DNA of 64,000 nucleotides from positions 20,120,048-20,184,047 of the forward strand of contig OZ024884.1 in assembly GCA_964017185.1 (NCBI GenBank). Direction: 5' to 3'. The notes beneath the pieces are model-generated. The model saw only the letters and a program-made list of their open reading frames with translations. It was not told where the DNA came from and searched no databases. This DNA comes from Rugalucina vietnamica. Taxonomy: Eukaryota > Mollusca > Bivalvia > Lucinida > Lucinidae. How positions within the stretch are numbered: position 1 is the stretch's first letter; each line of letters opens with the position of its first letter. Shown piece after piece: positions 47,781 through 59,521 of the stretch. The position numbers were made by a program, and so were the translations under genes.

Positions 47781-48777
47781 TATGCAAATGCCATGATTTG
47801 AATTATAAGTGTTAAGATTAAATTGCTAGGTCCATGCATCACTATCAGACAAATTATAGTATTCTAGAGCATGCTATTTTTGGTATATGAATATTTTGTT
47901 AGTTCACCCTATTCTTTAGAATCACACTTGGGGAGGGTGTGGGAACTATGTAATTTTACATCAGGCAAATGTGTTCATTGTTGAAGACATATTTTAAGGC
48001 ATTTCGGTGGCATCTCTGCCCACACTTGAAAATTGGTTTCATGTACGCAAGATCTTATAACCCTTCCAAAACCCTGCAATGGCTAAGGTTTTCCCCTCGT
48101 TTTTTTTTTCACGACCTTTCAACAGTTTTACTCATATTCATGAATATGCAAATGACATACTTTTCATTAGGTCCATGACATCAATAAATTTGTCGTATGA
48201 TATTACTGGTTCAATAACAAAGTTTATAGTTTAGGCCTGCAATTAATTCATGTGTGTGTTTTTAACAATTTTTCTGTCATGTGTAAAGTTTTCATTATAA
48301 TTCATGAATATTCAAATTAGATATCTTACATTACTTACCATAGGATAAATGACAATGTTTCAGCTTTAAAATGAGACCAGATTCAGTGGTCTAGGATAAG
48401 AAATTGTTTAGATTTGATCTATTTGGTATGTACATCCCCATGCTCAAGAATCATGTTAACGGTTGCTATTGAAACTATGCATTTTACATAGTGCGTACAA
48501 GTTTATCTTTGAGGACAAAAATCTTCCCACTGAAAGATTTGGTATCCATTCAAATAATCCTGAGGGTTCAAGCTAGATCAAATTAGCTCCTGGTGTACTT
48601 CTGTGTTTCTCTGTTTTTTTTTTTAGTGATTTTCTATGTTTTCATTAATATTCATGGAAATGCAAATTAGATAATTAGCAAATGTTACCATGAGATGAAA
48701 GGGATATGCGTGAGCTTTAATTTGATACCACAGTCAATAGTTTGAGGCAAGTAGCTGCTGAGATACGATTGATCTTG
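47781..48777. repeat. Degenerate repeats with octamer-like ATGCAAAT
   Basis: TTCATGAATATGCAAATGAC, TTCATGAATATTCAAATTAG and TTCATGGAAATGCAAATTAG recur at intervals of roughly 160-350 bases. No gene seen. Confidence 0.4.
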
Positions 48778-48779
48778 TA

Positions 48780-49694
48780 CGAGGGCGGGTCAGAAAGTTC
48801 TGTCATAGGTGGTGTAACTTTGTTAATAGACATAATAGATTGCTGTATTATACCTTGATTGAAAGGGCTATATGTCGCCTTTATAACGATGCCAAAATAA
48901 TGTCCGAAAGAAATAAATACTTAGAAATAGACGCATTGAAAGACACCTGGGGTAAAACCAATGGCGCGTTTTCTAGAATTTGTGAATATTATTGTGTACG
49001 TTTCATGCGTCATATCTTCATAACTACCGATCAAATTTTCTCCAACTTTACAGTGATAAATAATAGTATATTTAGAAACACATTCTGATAAAAATTACCG
49101 TTATTGATGCTATGGTGATTTTATAATAAAGCTATATATATGACGTCATTAAAATACGTACCCCTAGAGCATTTCTGGCACCGCTGCGCCATTATATTTG
49201 CTTGGTTTTTTATGAGTTTACTATAGGGCACACTAGGATGAAACGATAAAATGGTTAAACGCATTTTAAGGTGACTGGTCTACGTGTAGATGTCAATAAA
49301 TGCCCTTTGAATTTAAACTGTAATTTTAATGTACTCACAGCAAGCCAATTTCACTATTTCATTTTGCAATTATAACTCAATTAAATTCAATTGAATAATT
49401 TTGATTTTTGCAGGATATATTGACCTGTGTTTGAACAATATATTGCATGGATTATGTTTTTTTCGAGTCGTTTTTCTTTCAATAATATTCACAAATTCAA
49501 GAAAAAGTGCCATTGGTTTTACCCCAGGTGTCTTTCAAGGCGTCTATTTCGAAGTATTTATTTCTTTCGTGCATTCTTTGGGCATCATTGTAAAGGAGAA
49601 ATGTAGCCCTTTCAATCAAGGTATAATACATCAACCTATCATGTCTATTAACAAAGTTATAACACCTATGACAGAACTTTCTGACCCACCCTCG
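48780..49694. mobile_element. TA-flanked MITE with long inverted repeats
   Basis: Ends CGAGGGCGGGTCAGAAAGTT and AACTTTCTGACCCACCCTCG with TA on both sides. Arms of about 280-300 bases remain alignable (GATTGAAAGGGCTA, CACCTGGGGTAAAACCAATG). Mariner-like termini, no transposase. The 149-residue and 82-residue frames here are arm sequence. Confidence 0.8.
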
Positions 49695-49696
49695 TA

Positions 49697-50739
49697 CGAG
49701 GGATTTTCTTTAATTCTTGTCATCGACTCGTTTTCTCCTAAACCATCATCTTTACCAGAAGAAAACTACTTGGTAGTTATAGATAGGTTCTTTGCGATTA
49801 TGAAATCACCCACCGATTTTAAGATGATACAATTAATCATGGCAAACTGAGTCTCTAAAGAGGGGCACCTCTATGACACTGCATACACGTGCTTCAGCCA
49901 GTCACAAAAGGCATAATTATAATGTTTGAATTTGAAGGGTTAGAAGAACAATATTACACTTGCGGAGTCTTCATTATCATAACACATAGGCGAAAAGCTA
50001 TTTACCTAAAACAGAAATTGCACTACACCTGTTTGTTATGAATAATTTAATTGAAAGAAGCTCGGTATATAGGTTTCAGAGCCTCATAATTTCATTTCCA
50101 GGTTATGACTGATCCAAAACTTTTAATGCTGATTTGTTCCAGACTTATTCCTTTGAAAAAATGTTTTGGATTATTCATCCTCTAAAACCTTGATTTATGA
50201 GTTGTAACATTTTGAAAAATAACGCAAAATTCCTTTGAAAGAGTCGTCAATACCACAATATAATCATGTGCTAATACCACTACAACGTCCCAAAATCTAT
50301 TTACTTGATATGTTTAAAAAGCGTTTTGGTAGACGTTTTCAATCATAAAATTTGACTGGGATTCAATCACGATAGAAACGAACAGCTCCTCTAGAGTCAG
50401 TCCGTCTGCTTTACCTTAAACCTGTTAAATGTTAAATTTTCAGTTGAGCGAATATTCATTTAGACCATTTTAGACAAAATTAAGATAACAAAAAATTGAT
50501 ATATTTACCAGACAATCCAATTTGAAAAATGTGAAAATAATGAAATGTGTTTCCTGTGTAGTGATTTTAAATGACGTATATTCAAATTATTATGGCGTCG
50601 CAAAGCAGGACCAATAATTCCAAACAGTAAATGTGAAAACATTCTACAAAAGTGTTTTCTGATGCTCACATGAATAGCAAATTTATTTGTAAAATGGAAG
50701 TGGGCCTATATTTAGTTTTGCTAATGTTAATGCATTTTA
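49697..50739. other. No gene recognised
   Basis: AT-rich, no repeat with a second copy in the window and no supported gene. Confidence 0.35.
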
Positions 50740-52249
50740 GCTCACCTGATTCGAAGGCTCACAGGTGAGCTTATAGTTTACCCATGCTACGGCGTCCGTC
50801 CGTCGTCCGTCTGTCCGTCGTCCGTCGTCCACAATTTCAAAGATCTTCTCGTCTGAAACCGCTTGGCCTTCATGTGGAGCATCATTAGGAAGGGGGAACG
50901 AAAATTTATATAAATGGTCCAGGTCACATGACCAAAATGGCCGCCATGGCTATAAATAGCAAAAACCTTTAAAAATCTTCTTCTCCAGAACCAGAAGGCC
51001 TATGATCTTGAAACTTGGTGTGCAGCATCAGGGACAGAAGCTCTACAAAGTTGATATAAATCATGACCCTAGGATGACCTTGACCTATTTTACGGCAAGG
51101 TCAACTTAGGTTGCCAATGCATTTGAATGGGAAAAAATGGTAAAATGCTATTTAATGGGTAAAACTTACTGGGAATAGGCAAATGGACAGAAGATTAATG
51201 TTAATGGAAAATTTTAGCCCCTGGGGGGTTGTCTGCCCCTGCCCCGGGGCTATATACATGTATATTTCCATAATAATGAAACATCTTCTCTCCTGAAACC
51301 GCTTGGCCAATCAAAGCCAAACTTCATATGAGCATCCTTGGGAAGGGGGAAAGAAAGTTTATGTAAATGGTCAAGGTCACATGACCAGGATGGCTGCCAT
51401 GGCTATAAATAGCAAAAACGTTTAAAAATCTTCTTCTCCAGAACCAGAAGGCCAATGATGTTGAAACTTTGTGTGAAGCATCAGAGACTGGAGCTCTACA
51501 AAGTTTGTATAAATCATGACCCTAGGATGACCTTGACCTATTTTACGGCAAGGTCAACATATGTCGCTCATGCATTTGAATGGGGAAAAGTGTTGAAATG
51601 CCCTTTGTAGGGAAAAACTTGCAGGAAATGGGCAAATGGACTTGAGATTGATGATTCTGATGAAATGTGGACCCCGGGGGTCTGTCTGTCCCCACCCGGG
51701 GCATTATATGTGTATATTACAGTGATATTAAAAGATCTTCTTCTCTGAAACTGCTTGGCCAATCGAAGCCAAACTTTATGAAGAGCATTGTTAGGAAGTG
51801 GGAATGAAAGTATATATAAATAGTCAAGGTCACATGACCAAGATGGCCGCCATAGCTATAAATAACAAAAACCTTTAAAAATCATTTACTCAAGAACCAG
51901 ATGGCCTATGATTTTGAAACTTGGCATGAAGCATCAGGCAATAGAGCTCTACAAAGTTAATATAAATCGTGACCCTTGGATGACCTTGACCTATTTTACG
52001 GCAAGGTCAACTTAGGTCGCCCATGCATTTGAATGGAGAAAATCGTAAAAATGTCATTTGAAGGGCAAAACTTGCAGTAAATTGGCAAATGGACTGAAGT
52101 TTTATGTTTTCAAAAAGAAATTTACTCCAGTGGTTGCTCTGACCCGGCCCTGGGGTTATGTACATGTACATTACCATTCTAGTCAAATAAGTTTATTGGT
52201 ATATATCTCGGGTTTCAGGTGAGCGTTTACAGGACCATTGGTCCTCTGG
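50740..52249 (+). mobile_element. Alpha-type tandem-monomer element, copy alpha-3
   Basis: Starts GCTCACCTGATTCGAAGGCT with CACAGGTGAGC partner and GTCCGTCCGTCGTCCGTC. It has three monomers of about 445 bp and ends CAGGTGAGCG, hairpin AGGACCATTGGTCCT, CTGG. Flanks are A and T as in alpha-1. Each monomer has a YY1-like ATGGCCGCCAT block followed by CTATAAATA. Confidence 0.8.
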
Positions 52250-52894
52250 TCTATACTTGTGATCGAAATTACATATTGTAAATTAATTGGAAAATAACGC
52301 AGTGTCATTACTGTGCACTGTTTTAGAATGCGATTACTGTAGGATCCTGCGTCAGACAGCAACAATTTTGATACGAATCTGATCAGAAAAGATTGGGCTT
52401 TCACCACATATAAACAACATTTTCGTTGTTAGTCCAAGGGAAAAGTAATCAAGCAAATGGCAAGAAATAAAGAACATCCCTCGAATGTATATCCCATTTC
52501 GGCGCTATTTTAAAAGGGGATCATGACGGGGATATTCGTTCACATATTTTAATTCAGCATACTTTTCTGCTTCAGAACATACCTTCAAACCTTTTTGCCT
52601 CAACAACATGATTAAACCTATTGTTGGCTCTCGGGCTAACCTTCTTGTGCTCAAAAAGAATACAATACTCCATTCTGGTACCAGGTAACGCCGCCTGGTG
52701 TTTGACGTAACTGACGTCATTTTGTTCCCCGGCTATTCTCCCGAAGTGACCCCATAAGTGTTTAATTGTTGAAATGACGTGCGATTTCGCTTGTACGAGA
52801 AAACTTTCGCTTAGTATACCTATAAGGTTTTTTTGTGATGTGGTCAAGTCTAGTCTTACATGTTTACGTTTAACGTAAATAGAACCAAAAAAAA
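52250..52894. other. No gene recognised
   Basis: Contains minus-strand open frames of 71 and 118 residues (52505-52928) without a domain I recognise. These run into the gamma repeat. Confidence 0.3.
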
Positions 52895-53546
52895 GGTACA
52901 AGTAGGCAAAGATCAGGAAAAGACGCAATCAGAAAAAGATTCCCACTCCAAAAACTAGGTGGGAAAAACCAAAGTAACAATCAGGTACATTATACGATAA
53001 AACATATCGTAAGCCGAATGAGCAGCTATTTCCCAATAGGTGGCCACTCAGTTACCTTAACTTAACTAAAATATTAAAACATACATAAGGCGCCAACAGC
53101 ACAAAAAAATTAAACACCAAGACATAAAACAAAAAGAACCACTACAGAAGTATCGACTTGGAACGATCAGTAACACAAAGTTACTGGCGGGCTTAAACCG
53201 GTTTTACAGGTACCTAACCTCACCCTCAGCTTCTGCAGTGGTTCATAACATTTAGTTAGTTATTTGGTCCTTGTGGTGAATCTCTAACTAGTCAATGAAT
53301 CATCAAGAACAAACAAATAAATCATGATAAACATCCTGATGAATCAAAACCCAGGACTCACAGATTGAGTAAGCTGCCCGACGATGGAGATCCCTGGGCG
53401 CCGAATAACCTACTAACTCCGGAGCAAAAGAAAAACACCAGTTGGACCCCGGTGGGCCAAGCAACAGACAAGAAGCTCCGGCCCCAACCAACTTAAATGA
53501 ATAGATTTAAGTCGGGGCCATCATAGAGTCTGACGCCCGACCCACC
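52895..53546 (+). repeat. Gamma repeat, about 650 bp copy
   Basis: From GGTACAAGTAGGCAAAGATC to GACCCACC, collinear with 14397-15054 (opposite strand), including the shared TTCATCAGGATG/CATCCTGATGAA block. Confidence 0.75.
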
Positions 53547-54201
53547 GCGCGATTCCTACGGTGTTCTCACCACGCAGGTTGTTTCCTGTCAACCGTTTAA
53601 CAAATCCGTCTTTCCAAGCCGTAAATTTTCAAGCCTGATATTCGTATGTTGCCTAAAATCGATTACGTCACTATGACGTTAAATTGGCATTGTCCTATAT
53701 CATGATAGCCTTACGTTGTCTGGCATCATTGTGCCGATTTTTGATGTTATCAGCTGATAGAATATGGTTCTAGGAGACTGTATTGTACTCTAGCAAGCTT
53801 AAACATTTCAATTGGCTTCCTTATTCTTCATGTCTGCCCTGAGCATATTGATCTTCGTGTTACGCTGGTTTAACGTCAGGCCATGACGGCGTCCCCTCAC
53901 GGAATTTTTATAATGTTATTCCGGTTTATTTGTTATGACACGTTTACCAATCAAACAAGGCAAAGATCAATGACATGTGATGCACGTGGAATGCTGGGCA
54001 CGTGATTTGCATGATTACTTTAAACGTAACGTAGCAGCTCGTGGACGTAAAAAAACCACAAACTCGTCAACATGAATTTGAACATCATTCGACACATATG
54101 TGTGTATTCATCGTTTTATTTTAAATTCGAATTCAATCACAACAATAACTATAGTGTGTCTTAGAATTTTACTGATGCTTTTCTTAAGGAGTTTTCACTG
54201 T

Positions 54202-54660
54202 CTATTCGAAAGCAATAGTTATGTTTAGACACCCAAAATCTTTCTCGTCGGTAGTGAGGTTCATTGTCATGATGAATTCTCCGGTGGACAAGAACGCTGT
54301 GGATTCTATTACGAACTCCGCCCTATGAAGATGGGAAGAACTCTGCTCGATTGGACAACGACACGTGAGTCCTATCTTGGTTAGAGTTTGTGGACATTCT
54401 GTAATCTGGTCTAGAAGACTGCCCACATCACCATAAAAACAGCTATCATAGTAATCATTGCATGGTATTTTTACGTATTCAATGAAGTGTCCGGGGCTGT
54501 ATAGAACAGTCAGGTTGCCCTTCACTGGAGCAATCATGTCTGTCTTCAAGTCGATCGCCGCGACCACTTTGATGGGCCCTGATACCGCGACTGGATCTGG
54601 GCTTACGTTGAGGAAATTCACTTTGAGAGGAGCATTAATACTGCTGCAGTCATTGAATGA
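54202..54660 (-). pseudogene. Ganglioside GM2 activator-like ML-domain gene, possibly broken
   Basis: The minus-strand frame from 54660 to TAG 54204-54202 reads SFNDCSSINAPLKV, then SPDPVAVSG, KIPCNDYYDSC, ITECPQTL, LTCRCPI and KDFGCLNITI. These match the order and spacing of the GM2 activator (MD-2-related lipid-recognition) family, whose members are secreted or lysosomal lipid-binding beta-cup proteins. Seven of the usual eight Cys are present; the one expected about six residues after DSC is Gly (YGDVG), leaving a partner unpaired. No signal peptide precedes it. Upstream in frame is TAG (54663-54661), preceded by an open stretch behind a good acceptor (TTTTTTAG|ATGG). So either a weak acceptor abuts 54660 and earlier exons lie upstream, or the TAG is a nonsense mutation. 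Family assignment is firm; intactness is not. Confidence 0.8.
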
Positions 54661-55334
54661 CTATTTCGGTAGCCCAACAGCGTTGCCCTCTATCACGATT
54701 TCCATCTAAAAAACGAATGAGATTAGGAAAAATGCAATGCATACGCTATGTAACATTTTTGCGAAATCAATAAATTCTCAATGTGCGTCACTTTTAAAAA
54801 AATAGATAAAATAAAATAAAAATAATGAAAAAAAAAAAAAAAAAAAAAAAACGATGCAAGATTATGAATCTGCAAATATATTAGTTTACTTATATTAATA
54901 TTTCATTTAACATTAGGGTTGATTTTTAAATTATTTTAAGGTATGCGACGGTAATAGTGTTTGTGAAATAGCATTACATTTAAACATCCACAACATATCA
55001 AAATCATCCATATTTGTATGTCAGGTTTTTCGACGACATATTACTTTGGTGGTTGTTATTTAGGATTCGTCCCGATGCAGTAAATATTACAACTTAAACA
55101 GGGCGTATAGTATTTCTCAATCAATCGCGACGCATGACGTTTCGGTTTATGATCACCACATTTAATGTTATGCATGTTTCAATAAGGTAATCTTTGAAAT
55201 TTAGGCAACGTCCGGACATGAACAAATATAAGGCTAGCTTTTACTTGTACATAAATGATGGTTATATCGCATTTTGTACAGACAGTGACAGTGAACGTGA
55301 TTCAATGAAACAATCGAACAATCAATATGATGGG

Positions 55335-55515
55335 AAGCGATGTTGCGCATCGGATTTCAAATCAAGGGTCCTGGGTTCCATCACCATTGACAGCATTGTG
55401 CTGTGTCCTTGAGCAAGGGACATTAACTCCCCTGAGTACTGGTTAATACCCAAGAAGCTATGGCTCTGTCTCGACATGACTGAAAAATTGTTGACTGGAT
55501 CGTTAAACCTCAAAA
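55335..55515 (+). repeat. tRNA-derived SINE
   Basis: Decayed head with GGGTCCTGGGTTCCATC (B-box-like), then CTTGAGCAAGGGACATTAAC, GAGTACTGGTTAATACCCAA, GCTCTGTCTCGACATGACTG and ATCGTTAAACC. Uninterrupted counterpart of the SINE at 42060-42450. Confidence 0.65.
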
Positions 55516-56104
55516 CAAACAAAGTTAACAAATATACCATATGTTCCGATAAGCGAAAACAATGAAATAAAGAAACATCATTTTATGTAGGAAACGAAAG
55601 AAATACTGAAGACAAACAGCACATACGAATGCCTCGATTGCATTAAAGAAACTATACCAATTTGAAGCTGCCAGGTCAACGAATGCACATAACTATGACA
55701 GAGGTAAACCGACAGTACGAACAAATCAGTCTTTATATTCAGTGCAATTATTTTCGTAATATAGATAACCTAAAGTATGATAAGCAAAATCGTACATTTA
55801 AATGAAGGTTAAGTGATCACACTTATCAATCAGTGAACGTTTTTATTTTGTGTGTATCTTCATTTTTCTATTAATACATCATCAAATCACACCTACCAAC
55901 CCATCCACCCACGCACGCTCGCAACAACACCCACACACTGCTGACAAAATTATAAGACTATGTTTGAAGGTCACCCAAACTTGTCTCATATATAAGTACT
56001 TGAATATCACAGATATATTTCGCTATAACAATTTGAACTGTTACGCGTGATACAACAAGATAATGCGATTAAATAAACTAGGTCTTTTTACCGCTAGTTA
56101 CCGA

Positions 56105-56112
56105 TATATAAA
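56105..56112 (+). promoter_or_regulatory. TATA-like box upstream of paralogue B
   Basis: TATATAAA lies 58 bases before the ATG at 56170. Position is suitable for a core promoter; no experimental basis. Confidence 0.4.
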
Positions 56113-56169
56113 CCGTCGTTTTAAAGTATATTTTAAGAGAAGGCTGCTATAACTTCGTCTATTTCGAAA

Positions 56170-57021
56170 ATGGATAGCTGCACTTTCAGTCGCGCTAATA
56201 ACACATTCACAGTTATTTGTCATTCCGGTTGTTGTCAACTTGGTTGCTGTCCAGAGGCTATCACATTTCCTATGAACACTCTTCTGTTACTTGGTGGACT
56301 TGTCCTTTTAGGATGCTTCGTTTTAGGCGGCATACTATGCATAAAAAATAGTTACAGTGACCGCGTGGACGACGAGAAGAAATCATTTGAATTGAGAAAG
56401 AACATCTATAGCCGAGCCAATCAGTTCTTCGACTTCATTCAACAAACTGTGACAAGGAAAACAGATAATCTTCCTAATGATTCAAAAGAAAAATTGACGA
56501 ACGGAAAATGTGACGACAACGTTCGAATTACTTTAGTACCAGGGGCGAATTACACAGTGGCAGCAAGATTTGACTGCCGCCTTATATCTGTTCCCCTTCA
56601 AGACATTACTTGGGCCAGTATAGATTCCGTTAAGGAGAGGATTGGATTTAATACGAATATATATGAGCTTCGCAATTCTGGTGCAAGATTGGGAAGTAAA
56701 TCCGAGATATACTCGTTGCTCATACAGAATGCCCAGAAGTCTGACAATGGAACATATATTTGCACCGCTAAGAATCAGTACGGCATAGCCACAACCGAGA
56801 CGGTTCTTACAGTTCTTGATGGAAATGCAGTTGGGAAAGATGTCGGAAAGTTTATTCCATATTGCTCTCCAGTTGGCAATGTCAATACGTTCACGGATTC
56901 AATTGCTCCGCGGGACGAATCTGGAGATACGCAGATTCTCCCTTTTTTCATAAAGCATTTACCACGTAATATTGAAGTGCAGAAAGGTACCGACATTCGT
57001 CTAGACTGTATCGCGAATTGA
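56170..57021 (+). CDS. Single-exon membrane protein with I-set Ig domain (paralogue B)
   Basis: 283-residue frame from ATG to TGA. Residues 1-34 are Cys-rich (CHSGCCQLGCCP, sequon at N10). Residues about 35-58 are the membrane segment, here with two extra Cys. A charged linker to about residue 118 follows, then a complete I-set Ig domain with B-strand Cys (ARFDCRL), C-strand Trp (DITWAS) and F-strand Cys (DNGTYICTAKNQYG), and the start of a second Ig domain (KGTDIRLDC) that stops three codons after Cys, exactly as in paralogue A. Outside the first 52 residues it is clearly diverged from A but alignable (NGK, GFNT, GTY.C.A.N.YG, KGTD.RLDC). Three sequons lie at N10, NYT and NGT. No introns. 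Topology and partner unknown; recognition or adhesion is inferred from the Ig fold. Confidence 0.8.
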   Translation: MDSCTFSRANNTFTVICHSGCCQLGCCPEAITFPMNTLLLLGGLVLLGCFVLGGILCIKNSYSDRVDDEKKSFELRKNIYSRANQFFDFIQQTVTRKTDNLPNDSKEKLTNGKCDDNVRITLVPGANYTVAARFDCRLISVPLQDITWASIDSVKERIGFNTNIYELRNSGARLGSKSEIYSLLIQNAQKSDNGTYICTAKNQYGIATTETVLTVLDGNAVGKDVGKFIPYCSPVGNVNTFTDSIAPRDESGDTQILPFFIKHLPRNIEVQKGTDIRLDCIAN

Positions 57022-57212
57022 GTCAAAGGCCTTTTTAAGCTCGAGGTCAAGTGAAAGTTTTCTGTTGAACAATCATTGGACTTCACAATTTCGATAACAA
57101 CAGTTTTATAATGACTTTCGTTTGTTTGCGCATGCACTACAAAATCAAAATACCATAGATATTAACCACAACTGCTGCCATACAGAAGAAAGTAATAGTC
57201 TGGCACAGAAAC

Positions 57213-57680
57213 CTAAAATATCAGCCAAAGCGTGCAATACCGTCTATAGAAAATGTTTTTGCATTTTTTGAAAGAGGATACATAGTGCATTACAAAACCA
57301 AGTGATGCCACTCTGGTATCCTTGGGCAACTCGCTGAAATTAAGATGGCGTCCAAGGTGGCGGCCAAACGAGTTATTTATATAAAATGGACCCATCTAAC
57401 ACTCGTATTATTTCTAAATTGCTCTGTTTTGGTCAATAAATTGTGAAATTTAATTATATGAATCATTTCATCATTGGACAGTTTGTTAGATACAAGATGG
57501 CGTCCAAGATGGCGGCCAAAAGTTTTATTTACAAAAAATGGACCCATACAACACTCATGTTATTTCTTAACTGCTCTTTTGTGGTCAATAAATTGTGAAA
57601 ATAAGATCATATGCATCATCTTATCATTGGACAGTTTGTTAGATACACGATGGCGTCCAAGATGGCGGCCAAAATAGTGC
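57213..57680 (+). repeat. About 153-bp tandem monomers with YY1-like motifs, probable LINE 5' region
   Basis: Three monomers mark AAGATGGCGTCCAAGGTGGC (57342), AAGATGGCGTCCAAGATGGC (57494) and the ACGATGGCGTCC variant (57648), with GGTCAATAAATTGTGAAA between them. The first also has GTGATGCCACTCTGGTATCC, related to the arms of the 26297-29883 element. They lie directly before ORF1 and could be promoter monomers of the LINE or an older repeat it landed in. Confidence 0.6.
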
Positions 57681-57847
57681 ATTTAAATGAAAGTAACCCA
57701 AAATACACTCCTGTTATTTAAAAACGGTAAATCGGTAAAGCGGTGAGGACGCAAATTTTAGCACTGTGATAAAAATGGAAATATTAGGCGGATTTTTGAA
57801 CTTTTTGAAACTATTTTTGTGATGGTGGTGTTGGTAAATGATTATAC

Positions 57848-59521
57848 TTGATGTCGGATCAAACAGTTGATCAAAAAAGTGACTTATTGCCTAGAAAAAA
57901 GAGGAAATCTAAACGTAAGGCAACTTCGCCATTGAATGATACGAACAATGGAGTACACAATGGAGTACATAGTACACAAGGAGGTACACGAGTGAGTACT
58001 CAAGTGACTTCACGGAAGGGAAAACCAGTAGTAAGTGCTACAAAACTTAACAAAAACAGTGGTAAAACAAAAAGTACTGTGAAAAGTAACAATAGTAATA
58101 AAAGTAGCATTGATGCCAAAAACGCCGGTTACTGCTTTGTGAATCCCAGTGAAACGCCACCCATAATGAGCTTCTCCATAAACGCCTGCAGTGCCTCAAC
58201 TGTAATTCCACAGCAACCCCCGGGATCAGTGCCATCAACCATGAGCTCGTGCACACAGTCGACGCCGACAACACAAACGACACAGGCCCCCCAACAGCAG
58301 ATGTACAACATGCCCCCGCCCCACCCCCCTCCCCAGCCCCTTGCCTCAGGATCGCAAAATTGGGTCGCCGATTTAATAAATGACGTGAAGCACATAAAAT
58401 TATCAATGAACAAACTAGATCAAATCGAGCGTACGGTGAATACCATCAATATGAAAGTGTCGGACCTGGAGCTTAAAGTTAATTCCATAGAGCCAAGGGT
58501 CACGGAGGTCGAAAAATCGTGTTCATTCATAAGTTACGAAAATGACAATCGTAAAAGAGAGGTCGAGAGTGCGCGTGCGGAGGTCCAGAAGCTGAAAAGT
58601 GTCTGTTCAAACATGCAGGCCGATACAAATTTTCTCAGGGCAAGAAATGCAACATTAGAGGCTAAAGTAACTGACCTAGAATCAAGATCTATGCGCGATA
58701 ATTTGTTATTTTATGGAATAAGAGAACAGGGTCAACTTGAAAACTGTGAGCAAATGGTGAAAGAGGTGTGCATTGAAAATCTAGACTTGCCAGAAGCAAT
58801 AGACATGAAATTTGACCGTGTACACAGAGTCGGTACATTCAGTTACAACAGAGTTCGACCAATTGTGGCTAAATTCCATAACTTCAAGGACAGAGAAATC
58901 GTACGCCAAAAAGCTTTTGAAACCAATGATGCCCTAAAGCGCGCGAACTTAGGGGTAGGCCAACAGTGGCCATCGGGAATCAGAGAGACTAGAAAGGCTC
59001 TATACCCAATCATGCAGCGCGAGAAAGCATTGGGAAAAGATGTCCGACTTGTGAAGGATAAGTTGTTTGTAAATAACATTGAATATAAACTCACACCACA
59101 AGAGCAGACCCAGTTACAAAATCAAACCCAAAACTTTGCCCCTCAGTCCCTAAATTCAAAAACCCCTGGATGGCCCAACAGATATATGCAACCCAATCCC
59201 GGCGCGTCTACATCACAACAGCCGCAGCAACGTCAATGGATCCCCCCACCACCCCCAGTCCCCCCTGGACAGCCAGGCGCGTATCAGTGGAGGTCGCCAG
59301 ACTACAGATCGCCAACACAACAACCATTTCAGCAACCACAATTCGTACCTTTTGTGGCACCACAACAGCCGCAAACGCCTGTAGTGACACCACAACAACC
59401 AACGCAACATCAACCGACGGCAGCACAACGTTTCAACCCACCAGCACATAGTATGAACCAATCGCAGCCACAGCCTACGGATACAGGAGCATCTGACATG
59501 CAGCACGATGGACAATTTTAG
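57848..59521 (+). CDS. LINE ORF1 protein (L1-like RNA-binding chaperone)
   Basis: 557 residues, intact. The N-terminus has a basic cluster (PRKKRKSKRK, residues 15-24), then Ser/Thr/Pro-rich sequence. Residues about 173-275 are a predicted coiled coil (leucine/valine heptads in MNKLDQIERTVNTINMKVSD). Residues about 280-430 are the RRM-plus-C-terminal-domain pair of L1-type ORF1 proteins: RSMRDNLLFYGIRE, VHRVG, RPIVAKF and a REKALGKDVRLVKDKLFV tail. The last 125 residues are Pro/Gln-rich. By analogy it binds LINE RNA as a trimer. The stop is TAG at 59519-59521, with the ORF2 frame directly following in the same phase. A possible ORF2 ATG (59508) overlaps its end in another frame. Confidence 0.9.
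   Translation: MMSDQTVDQKSDLLPRKKRKSKRKATSPLNDTNNGVHNGVHSTQGGTRVSTQVTSRKGKPVVSATKLNKNSGKTKSTVKSNNSNKSSIDAKNAGYCFVNPSETPPIMSFSINACSASTVIPQQPPGSVPSTMSSCTQSTPTTQTTQAPQQQMYNMPPPHPPPQPLASGSQNWVADLINDVKHIKLSMNKLDQIERTVNTINMKVSDLELKVNSIEPRVTEVEKSCSFISYENDNRKREVESARAEVQKLKSVCSNMQADTNFLRARNATLEAKVTDLESRSMRDNLLFYGIREQGQLENCEQMVKEVCIENLDLPEAIDMKFDRVHRVGTFSYNRVRPIVAKFHNFKDREIVRQKAFETNDALKRANLGVGQQWPSGIRETRKALYPIMQREKALGKDVRLVKDKLFVNNIEYKLTPQEQTQLQNQTQNFAPQSLNSKTPGWPNRYMQPNPGASTSQQPQQRQWIPPPPPVPPGQPGAYQWRSPDYRSPTQQPFQQPQFVPFVAPQQPQTPVVTPQQPTQHQPTAAQRFNPPAHSMNQSQPQPTDTGASDMQHDGQF

Noticed and set aside
49401-49850. 149-residue frame
   Set aside because: Runs through the inverted arm of the 48780-49694 MITE and out into flank; no domain.
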